Assembly: GCF_021538675.1 (NCBI RefSeq)
Contig: NZ_JAJUKH010000001.1
Coordinates: forward strand, 806,001 to 870,000
DNA length: 64,000 nucleotides
Direction of reading: 5' to 3'
DNA from: Paenarthrobacter sp. AR 02
GTDB lineage: Bacteria > Actinomycetota > Actinomycetes > Actinomycetales > Micrococcaceae
Shown here: positions 57,739 to 64,000 of the stretch, piece by piece
Numbering within the stretch: position 1 is the first letter of the stretch
Layout of the letters: every line of letters begins with the position of its first letter
The notes under the pieces: model-generated
What the model saw: the letters and a program-made list of their open reading frames with translations, nothing else
Databases searched by the model: none
What the model was told of the DNA's origin: nothing
Made by a program: the position numbers and the translations under genes

Positions 57739-59262
57739 TTAGTCCTGGAAGTACTCGATTTTCGCGCCGATGGTGTTCAGTCGCTCTGCCAGGTCCTCGT
57801 ATCCACGCTCGATCACGTAGATGTTGCGCAGCTCGGACGTTCCCCGGGCCGCCAGCATCGCCAGGAGCAGGCAGGCTGCCGGACGCAGGGCCGGCGGGCA
57901 GCCGATTTCCGCGGCACGCCACTTGGTGGGTCCGTTGACGTAGATCCGGTGTGGGTCCAGCAGCTGCACCTGGGCACCGAGCTTGTTGAGCTCAGTCAGG
58001 TAGATCGCACGGTTCTCGTAGACCCAGTCGTGGATCATGGTCTGGCCCTCGGCGTTGCCTGCGATCACGGCGAAGAACGGCAGGTTGTCGATGTTCAGGC
58101 CGGGGAAGGGCATCGGGTGGATCTTGTCCTGGGGAGCCTGGAGTTCGGAGGGCTTGGTGGTCACATCCACCAGGCGGGTGCGGCCGTTGCGGGCCATGTA
58201 CTCGCCGGAGACCTCCAGGTTTTGGCCCATCTGCTCCAGCGTGGCGAGCTCGATCTCCATGAACTCGATGGGCACCCGGCGGATGGTGACCTCCGAGTTG
58301 GTGACGATGCCCGCGGTGATGAGGCTCATGGCCTCGATGGGGTCCTCTGAAGGGAAGTATTCAATATCGACGTCAATGGCGGACCGGCCCGTGATCTTGA
58401 GGGTAGTGGTTCCTACGCCGTCGATCTCCACGCCAAGCCCCTGCAGGTAGAAGCAGAGGTCCTGGACCATATAGTTGGGGCTGGCGTTGCGGATGACCGT
58501 TGTACCTTCGCGGTGGGCGGCGGCCATGATGGCGTTCTCGGTAACAGTGTCGCCGCGTTCGGTCAGGACGAAGGACCGGTTATCGCCGTCGGCGGGTGGT
58601 GCGGTCACCGAGTAGAACCCGGAGCGGGCCTCCACAGCGAGTCCAAACTGACGCAAGGCCTGCATGTGCGGCTCAACAGTGCGGGTTCCGAGGTCGCAAC
58701 CCCCGGCGTAGGGCAGCAGGTACTCGCTGGTCTCGTCCAGGAGCGGACCCAAAAGCATGATGACGCTGCGGGTACGGCGGGCGGCGTCGACGTCCATCGA
58801 TTCGAGGTCCAGGACCTCGGGCCTGCGGATCCGGAGATCACTGCCGTTGAGCCACGTGCACTCGACACCGATGGAGGTCAGGACCTCTACGATCCTGTTG
58901 ACTTCCTCGATGCGGGCCAAGCGGCGCAGCGTGGTGGTGCCACGATTGATGAGGCTTGCACAAAGAAGCGCCACGCCGGCGTTCTTGCTGCTGTTGACGT
59001 CCACCTCGCCGGAGAGCGTCCGGCCACCTTCTACCCGCAGGTGGGTCATCTGGGGCTTGCCGACTTTGACGATCGATCGCCCAAAAATCGCTTCAAGGCG
59101 TTCGATCATTCTGAGGCTCAGGTTCTGTTTGCCCTGTTCCATGCGGGCGATTGCGCTTTGGCTGGTTCCCAGCTCGGTAGCCAACTGCCCCTGCGTCCAG
59201 CCCTTTTCGCTCCGAGCGTTGCGGAGCAGGAGGCCTATATGTTCTGGCGTAGCTTGCGTCAT
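57739..59262 (-). CDS. UDP-N-acetylglucosamine 1-carboxyvinyltransferase (MurA-like) with N-terminal XRE helix-turn-helix
   Basis: A 507-residue fusion. Residues about 8-65 form a Cro/C1-type helix-turn-helix (LLLRNARSEKGWTQGQLATELGTSQSAIARMEQGK), followed by an EPSP-synthase-fold domain: SSKNAG (K93, N94), the catalytic-cysteine loop PYAGGCDLGTRTVEPH (C189), ENAIMAAAHREGTTVIRNAS and the C-terminal MLAARGTSEL. MurA adds enolpyruvate to UDP-GlcNAc, the first step of peptidoglycan synthesis. The HTH suggests DNA binding, perhaps self-regulation. ATG 59262. Convergent with metZ, 11 bases between the stops. Likely a second MurA paralogue. Confidence 0.92.
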   Translation of the reverse strand: MTQATPEHIGLLLRNARSEKGWTQGQLATELGTSQSAIARMEQGKQNLSLRMIERLEAIFGRSIVKVGKPQMTHLRVEGGRTLSGEVDVNSSKNAGVALLCASLINRGTTTLRRLARIEEVNRIVEVLTSIGVECTWLNGSDLRIRRPEVLDLESMDVDAARRTRSVIMLLGPLLDETSEYLLPYAGGCDLGTRTVEPHMQALRQFGLAVEARSGFYSVTAPPADGDNRSFVLTERGDTVTENAIMAAAHREGTTVIRNASPNYMVQDLCFYLQGLGVEIDGVGTTTLKITGRSAIDVDIEYFPSEDPIEAMSLITAGIVTNSEVTIRRVPIEFMEIELATLEQMGQNLEVSGEYMARNGRTRLVDVTTKPSELQAPQDKIHPMPFPGLNIDNLPFFAVIAGNAEGQTMIHDWVYENRAIYLTELNKLGAQVQLLDPHRIYVNGPTKWRAAEIGCPPALRPAACLLLAMLAARGTSELRNIYVIERGYEDLAERLNTIGAKIEYFQD

Positions 59263-59472
59263 AACCAAGAAATATCACAAATGAGCTAGAAGTGGCCAGC
59301 AGAACTCCGCTCGAGCGGTTAATGTCACACCGTACCCGTACCGTGAGATATGAAGCTCGACGTCGGTAGTCGCCTATGCGGGTGAGGCGCCTCCCTTTCC
59401 ACAGGGGAAGTTGTCCCCGTTGTGCTCAACAGCCCGATGGCGAAACATTGCACCAAAGTTCAAGGGGGAAAC

Positions 59473-60083
59473 ATGGCTTTCTACGGCGCCGACGTCGACC
59501 AACTCAAAGCACTCTCAAAGTCTTTGGCGCACGGCGCCTCCATGCTGACGGCGCGGGCACGCGAGCTGGACTCTCAGGTGCTTCCACGGAAGCCACCGTC
59601 GGTGGCGGGTCCGGTGGAAGCGGAACCATTCAGTTGGCCGCCACGAACACCAACCCCGGCCGCCCCAGCCCGCAGGAAATCCTCGAGGAATACCAGGTCA
59701 GCGATGCGGAGACAACTAACTGGCCGGGCGATTGGGACCCTTTGAAGTTCGTGGTGGACCAGAGGGTTGTCACCGAGAAGGAGGCCGAAATGCTGAATGG
59801 TCTTGGACCTTTCGAACTGAACGCTTTCAAGGGCATCCACGATGACGCCTTCAATGTCGCTGATGAACGCTTCCCCAGCGCAGACCAAAACGACGACCAG
59901 ATCGACGCCTTCCGCCATGCGTACTGGAACGCCCTGATGGTGAAGGAATTCGGCGCAGAGTGGGCTGAGGACTACGCCACGGCACACGAGCAACTCCCCG
60001 GTAACCCTGCCCCGCGCGAGGCCATGGATCTGTACAACAATGAAGACCCGGATTTCCACAACGAATCGCGGACCACCTCGTGA
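59473..60083 (+). pseudogene. Remnant of a WXG100-type toxin (frameshifted, internal deletion)
   Basis: ATG 59473 follows an AAGGGGG ribosome site and encodes a WXG100-like N-terminus (MAFYGADVDQLKALSKSLAH, about 36 residues). The second half reads only in another frame. From about 59575 it encodes a linker and then ILEEYQVSDAETTNWPGDWD, then FELNAFKGIHDDAFNVADERF, then AFRHAYWNALMVKEFGAEWA, resembling the DUF6973-type C-terminal domain of WXG/LXG polymorphic toxins. The middle appears lost with a frameshift, and the end (after LYNNE) also looks truncated. A lipoprotein gene overlaps its stop. Confidence 0.7.
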
Positions 60084-60553
60084 ACCCACCACATCTTGAC
60101 CCGGCCCGACCCCAAGGGCGAACGTCCGCTGCCCTGCTGGGCCTGGCCGCCCTCGTCCTGGCCTGCATACTGGCCGCCTGCTCCCTGGGAGGATCTGTCA
60201 TGCCCGAATCCAACGACAAACTCAACAGCCAAGTACTCGAAGCCGCAACGAAGGGCACCGCTTTGAAGCTTGCCGATGCCACTGATTTCGAATGGGACCA
60301 GGCCGGCTTCGTGATGGAGGGGACCTTGGCCAAAGACATCGAAGCGGCTTTCGGCGAACCCATCACCAAGGAAAACCGCTATACGGCATCGCCGGCATTG
60401 TTCGTCTTCATGAAGGACGGCAAAGTTGCCAAGGCGGTCCGGATCGTTCCCGACGCGTTCATTGGATCCGAAGCCAAAAAGAAGTATGGCCGTGATGTGG
60501 TCCTTACGCCGCCGGACGGGCAGAAGGGTTTCCTGAGCTGGAGGGAGTCCTAA
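60080..60553 (+). CDS. Lipoprotein, possible immunity protein
   Basis: A 157-residue lipoprotein. The N-terminus has a basic part, a hydrophobic helix and the lipobox LAAC (residues about 31-34), so it is anchored on the outside of the membrane. The rest is soluble with no named family (FEWDQAGFVMEGTLAKDIEAAFG, then KYGRDVVLTPPDGQKGF). GTG 60080 overlaps the stop of the upstream toxin remnant (GTGA), the usual toxin-immunity arrangement in polymorphic toxin loci. The immunity role is an inference. Confidence 0.72.
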   Translation: MNPPHLDPARPQGRTSAALLGLAALVLACILAACSLGGSVMPESNDKLNSQVLEAATKGTALKLADATDFEWDQAGFVMEGTLAKDIEAAFGEPITKENRYTASPALFVFMKDGKVAKAVRIVPDAFIGSEAKKKYGRDVVLTPPDGQKGFLSWRES

Positions 60554-61284
60554 GCCCGCCAGTATCCCAAGGCGTCAATGCGGTGCTTGTCCACACCGAG
60601 CTCCTTGCGCAGATGTTTGACGATGGCCCTTGTGCTGGACGCTTCGCAGGCTACCCAGAAGAAGTCCTCGGATGCCGAGACCGCATCCGCCACAAGGGCG
60701 CGGCAGACCTCCTCCACCAAGGCGGCCCCGTCACGTTTTCGCGGAATCCAGGTGACGACGTCGGAGCCAGACGTGCGCACCTGGAGTGAGGTATCGGCGT
60801 CGTGCTGGTATTCCAACCAGGCCGTCACCGGCGCCACTCCGGGGGCACGTCGGTCCCGTTCGTCCAGCAGTGAGTTGATGGCGGGGATGGACGCGGGGTC
60901 CCCCACCACCCAGATGCGGCGCGGTGTGGGTTGCGGGAAGGTGAATAAGCTGCCCTGAACGGTGGCCTCGATGGTTTCGCCGGCTTGCACCGACCATGCC
61001 CAATCCGCCGCCACGCCATCGTGCATCGCGAAGTCCATGCTGAACGTGCCCGCCGCCGGGTCCGCGTTCACCACGGTGTAGGCGCGCTGGTGCGCTTTTC
61101 CGGAGTCGTCGAACCACAATCGGATCCACATGGTGGGGTGCAGCCCGCTGCGCCGCAGGAGTCCGCCGTCACGTACATGAATCCGGAGGAAATCCGGGGT
61201 GATCTCCTCGCGCCCCGTCACCTCCAGGGTGAAGTCCTTGGCGCCCATCACCTTGAGGACCACGCCTTCCCAACTGCGCTTCAA
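60550..61284 (-). CDS. Siderophore-interacting protein (ferric-siderophore reductase, SIP family)
   Basis: A roughly 244-residue SIP/ViuB-type flavoprotein: FAD-binding LHPTMWIRLWFDD and QRAYTVVNADPAAGTFSMDFAMH, then RRIWVVGDPASIPAINSLLD and FFWVACEASSTRAIVKHLRKELG (C-terminal NAD(P)H domain). It reduces imported ferric siderophores to release iron. TTG 61284 has AAGGAG six bases upstream; GTG 61299 is an alternative. It is divergent from the acylase gene, with an iron box between them, so it should be induced by iron starvation. Confidence 0.92.
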   Translation of the reverse strand: MKRSWEGVVLKVMGAKDFTLEVTGREEITPDFLRIHVRDGGLLRRSGLHPTMWIRLWFDDSGKAHQRAYTVVNADPAAGTFSMDFAMHDGVAADWAWSVQAGETIEATVQGSLFTFPQPTPRRIWVVGDPASIPAINSLLDERDRRAPGVAPVTAWLEYQHDADTSLQVRTSGSDVVTWIPRKRDGAALVEEVCRALVADAVSASEDFFWVACEASSTRAIVKHLRKELGVDKHRIDALGYWRA

Positions 61285-61346
61285 GGAACTCTCCTTCACG
61301 AATGGCCACGATTTGGTGCACGGAGCCAAAGCCACTTATCTTGAAC

Positions 61347-61365
61347 TTAAGTAAGCCTAACCTAA
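61347..61365. promoter_or_regulatory. Iron box (IdeR/DmdR-type operator)
   Basis: TTAAGTAAGCCTAACCTAA, matching the actinobacterial iron-box consensus TTAGGTWAGSCTWACCTAA at 18 of 19 positions (mismatch at position 4). It lies between the siderophore-interacting protein and the acylase and probably controls both. Confidence 0.9.
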
Positions 61366-61385
61366 GTATGAAAGTGAGCGAGAAG

Positions 61386-63491
61386 ATGACGCCTGCCCCG
61401 ACGCAACAATCAGGTCCGGCAGGCGGCCCCGGAACGTACCGGGACACGTGGGGAATCCCGCATCTCTGGGCCGGATCTGCCAATGAACTGGCCTTCCTGC
61501 AAGGCCGCAATGCCGCGATCGACCGGTCCTGGCAGATCGAATTGGAGCGCTGGCGATCCGAGGGGCGCACCGCGGAAGTACTTGGCGCAGACGCAGTGAC
61601 CTGGGACCGGTTCGCCCGGCAGGCACGGCTGGATGACACCGCCCGCCGTTGCTTCGAGAACCTCGACGCCGACACCCAACGCTGGTGTGGCCAATACGTG
61701 GACGGCGTCAACCGCGCACTCGCCGACGGCCTCCGGGACAGCCCGGAATTCACCGAGTCCGGAAGCAGTCCCGAGCCGTGGAATCCCTGGACCCCCCTTG
61801 GCGTCTTCCTGGTGCACCACATCCTCTTTTCCACGTTCCCCAACAAGTTGTTCCGCGCCCACGTAGCGCGGACACTGGGCGACGACGCCGTCAGCCTTTT
61901 CAGCATTGAGGCGCCCGTCTGGTCCGGCAGCAACGCCTGGGCGGCCCATGGTTCGGCATCCGTGAGCGGTTTGCCACTAGTTGCCGGTGACCCGCACCGC
62001 CTCATGGAACTGCCCGGCGTGTACCAGCAGGTGCGGCTCGCCTGCCCGGAATTCGACGCCGTCGGGTTCGCGTTTCCAGGAGTTCCCGGCCTTCCGCACT
62101 TCGCCCAGACAGAGCACACCGCGTGGGCCGTCACCAACGCCATGGCCGACTACCAGGACCTCTTCGAGGAAGAGCTGCGCCGGGTCACCGACTACTCCGG
62201 CGAGCGCATCGAGGCCCGGGGCGCGGAAGGCTGGGAAACCGTCGTCGTGAATCTGGAGACCATTCACGTCCGCGACGGTGAGTCCGTGTCCGTGGACATT
62301 ATTGAGACCGCCCGCGGACCGGTCATCTCCGAAACGCCCGACGGCGGCGCCCTGAGTTTGCGTTTCCCCGCACGGGTTGAGGGGCGGCTGGGCTTCGAGG
62401 CCCTCCTGCCGATGCTGCGGAGCCGGAGCGTCTCCGCGGTGGAAGCGGCCTTGGATGCATGGGTGGAGCCCGTCAACAGTGTGATTGCCGCCGATACGTC
62501 AGGAACCGTGACCCAGTTTGTTGCCGGGCTGGTCCCCCAGCGGAATCCTGCCAACCGTCGCCTGCCCGCACCCGCGTTTTCCGCCCGCCATGCGTGGGAT
62601 GGCCAGTACGTGATCCTGCCCCGTTCCGAGGTGCAGAGGTTCGCCGTCAGCGCGAATGACCGGGCAGCGGGCGGCGGGGACGCCGTCGCCATGGAGTTTG
62701 CACCCGCATACCGCGCCGCGCGGATCCGCGAGCTGCTGGAGGAAGTCGAAGGGCCGCTCACCCCTGACCACATGCGGGCCATCCATATGGACACACTGCT
62801 GGGCCCATGGCCGTTGTTCCGGTCGATCCTGGCCGACCTGGACCCCGCCGAGCTGTCCGGCGAAGCCAAGGAAGTGCGCTCACGACTGCTTCGCTGGGAT
62901 GGCCGGATGGACGCCGGCAGCCAGCCCGCCGCCATGTTTGCCGAGTGGCGGGGTGCGCTGGTCCAACGCTTGGCCAAGCACCCATCCCTCGCCTCGCTGA
63001 ACAGTCCCACGGGGTATTCGTCCTTGTTCGGGCCGTGGTTGTCCGTTCCTGCCCGGGTCGGTTTCGCCCTTGAGACCCTGCTGCTCCGCATCGATGCGCG
63101 AGTGGAAGCGGCTGCAAGCCTCGAAGACGTAGCGCTGGAAGAGGCACCCCTGGACGGAGCCTCGTGGGGTGACCGCCATCAGCTGCTGCCCGTTCATCTC
63201 CTCCCCGGCTCCCTTGCCAAAGCCGCACCAACGGTCGGCCTCAGCGGCGACACCGGATGCGTCCTGTGCACCGAGAGCCTCCCGGGCGTGGATGACCGGA
63301 GCTTCCGCGGCCCCGTGGCCCGCTATGTCTGGGATCTGGCCGAACGCAGGAACAGCCGGTGGGTTGTTCCCTTTGGCGCAGCCGGAACGCCGGGCCACCA
63401 GCACTTTTCGGACCAGTTGCCCTTGTGGACGGCCGGGCAGCTCGCCCCGGTGGTTACCGGGTGGTCGGCCCTCGGCAAAGACGAACCCTGA
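61386..63491 (+). CDS. Penicillin acylase-family Ntn hydrolase, iron-regulated
   Basis: A 701-residue penicillin amidase/AHL acylase/PvdQ-family protein. The self-processing site is G181-S182 with nucleophile S182 in WSGSNAWAAHG; the earlier part is the spacer and alpha chain. No signal peptide or obvious export signal is seen. ATG 61386 follows GAGAAG and replaces the ATG 61368 that overlaps the iron box. Controlled by the iron box at 61347 and followed by a siderophore acyltransferase gene; a role in trimming or supplying acyl groups for a siderophore is likely. I recall penicillin-amidase genes near some desferrioxamine clusters. Confidence 0.9.
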   Translation: MTPAPTQQSGPAGGPGTYRDTWGIPHLWAGSANELAFLQGRNAAIDRSWQIELERWRSEGRTAEVLGADAVTWDRFARQARLDDTARRCFENLDADTQRWCGQYVDGVNRALADGLRDSPEFTESGSSPEPWNPWTPLGVFLVHHILFSTFPNKLFRAHVARTLGDDAVSLFSIEAPVWSGSNAWAAHGSASVSGLPLVAGDPHRLMELPGVYQQVRLACPEFDAVGFAFPGVPGLPHFAQTEHTAWAVTNAMADYQDLFEEELRRVTDYSGERIEARGAEGWETVVVNLETIHVRDGESVSVDIIETARGPVISETPDGGALSLRFPARVEGRLGFEALLPMLRSRSVSAVEAALDAWVEPVNSVIAADTSGTVTQFVAGLVPQRNPANRRLPAPAFSARHAWDGQYVILPRSEVQRFAVSANDRAAGGGDAVAMEFAPAYRAARIRELLEEVEGPLTPDHMRAIHMDTLLGPWPLFRSILADLDPAELSGEAKEVRSRLLRWDGRMDAGSQPAAMFAEWRGALVQRLAKHPSLASLNSPTGYSSLFGPWLSVPARVGFALETLLLRIDARVEAAASLEDVALEEAPLDGASWGDRHQLLPVHLLPGSLAKAAPTVGLSGDTGCVLCTESLPGVDDRSFRGPVARYVWDLAERRNSRWVVPFGAAGTPGHQHFSDQLPLWTAGQLAPVVTGWSALGKDEP

Positions 63492-63540
63492 CACTTCTGC
63501 ACCCAGTCGCACCCCGAATACCCAGCACCCGAAGGAAGAC

Positions 63541-64000
63541 ATGACCACCACCGCCCCGGACTTCTCCGCCCGCACCACCGTCTACTCCGATGAACTCGAA
63601 GGATGGGGTGCCCTGCGGATCGTCCCGCTGGTCCCCAACGAGGACATAGGACTTGTCTTCGAGTGGGTAACCCAGCCCCGCGCCAGGTTCTGGGGAATGA
63701 CCGAGCACACCCGTGAGGAGGTCCTGGGCATCTACGAATTCCTGGACTCCCTGGAGACACACCACGCGTTCCTGGTGACCTTGGACGGGGAGGCGCTGGC
63801 GTTGTTCCAGACCTACGAGCCCCTGCACGACCCCGTGGGCGAGGCGTACCCCGCCCGCGAGGAAGACATAGGCATGCACCTGCTGCTGGCTCCGGCCACG
63901 CGCCCCATCCCGCACTTCACGCCACGGCTGGCAACCTCGCTGATCAAGTACATGTTTTCCCTGCCGGGCAAGGACCGGATCGTTGTGGAGCCCGATGCCC
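63541..64000 (+). CDS. Siderophore biosynthesis GNAT acyltransferase (IucB/DesC-like), 5' part
   Basis: The gene runs off the right edge; about 153 residues are visible. MTTTAPDFSARTTVYSDELEGWGALRIVPLVPNEDIGLVFEWV and later FWGMTEHTREEVLGIYEFLDSLETHHAFLVTLDGEALALFQTYEPLHDPVGEAY match the IucB/MbtK/DesC group, which acylates N-hydroxylysine or N-hydroxycadaverine in hydroxamate siderophore synthesis. It lies 49 bases after the acylase. The rest of the siderophore cluster should lie beyond 64,000. Confidence 0.9.
   Translation, partial: MTTTAPDFSARTTVYSDELEGWGALRIVPLVPNEDIGLVFEWVTQPRARFWGMTEHTREEVLGIYEFLDSLETHHAFLVTLDGEALALFQTYEPLHDPVGEAYPAREEDIGMHLLLAPATRPIPHFTPRLATSLIKYMFSLPGKDRIVVEPDA

Noticed and set aside
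60583..60958. Plus-strand frames inside the siderophore-interacting protein gene
   Set aside because: Antisense of a conserved gene, with no ribosome sites or domains.

Overview
The window looks like chromosomal DNA of a high-GC actinobacterium of the Micrococcaceae, most likely Arthrobacter or Paenarthrobacter. The basis is the high G+C, the frequent GTG and TTG starts, an amine oxidase whose active-site region I recognise as almost identical to Arthrobacter globiformis enzymes, HspR-type (HAIR) sites in front of dnaK, ECF41 and ECF42 sigma factors, a SAM-IV riboswitch and an IdeR/DmdR-type iron box. I found no rRNA, tRNA, prophage, insertion sequence or CRISPR array. About 60 protein genes are packed on both strands, often overlapping by 1-8 bases, and several converge on strong hairpins.

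Layout. 0-7 kb: the 5' end of dnaK with its operators; a TetR/MpaB-like/DUF817 operon divergent from an NAD(P)-binding protein; a PAP2/DedA/two-component operon. 7-14 kb: DHFR-like protein, AlaA-type aminotransferase, zinc alcohol dehydrogenase, an ECF41 sigma factor with its usual carboxymuconolactone-decarboxylase (CMD) partner, and an APC exporter. 14-19 kb: amine catabolism (copper amine oxidase, TetR regulator, LysE-type exporter, aldehyde dehydrogenase). 19-30 kb: flavin reductase and ArsR regulator, prephenate dehydratase, an antitoxin with a frameshifted toxin, thioredoxin reductase and arsenate reductase, an MMPL transporter under a MarR repressor, and an ECF42 sigma factor with its DGPF/YCII partner. 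30-36 kb: NlpC/P60 wall hydrolase, aldo/keto reductase, an atypical DNA polymerase IV, and a 36-residue ORF behind a structured leader. 36-41 kb: a LacI-controlled nucleoside hydrolase, MFS transporter and ribokinase operon.

41-50 kb: small regulators, a tyrosine phosphatase translationally coupled to a P-loop-PabB fusion, cardiolipin synthase, PabC and an amino-acid permease. 50-58 kb is a sulfur region. A minus-strand operon of a DszA/NtaA-type flavin monooxygenase, an aromatic-amino-acid-lyase homologue without a normal MIO motif, and a CysK-like synthase runs away from a plus-strand SAM-IV riboswitch, DUF1737, rhodanese and MetZ operon. 57-64 kb: an HTH-MurA fusion, the wreck of a WXG100-type toxin followed by a lipoprotein, and the start of an iron-regulated hydroxamate siderophore locus (siderophore-interacting protein, iron box, penicillin-acylase-like hydrolase, siderophore N-acyltransferase running off the end).

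The best candidate for an undescribed system is the three-gene 51.6-55.6 kb operon, read here as organosulfur salvage by a lyase that cannot use normal MIO chemistry. Others worth attention are the 32-bp tandem repeats flanking the 50,961 gene in opposite orientation, the A7-tract-disrupted toxin, the toxin remnant with lipoprotein, and the iron-box-controlled acylase. All identifications come from reading motifs; no database search was run.
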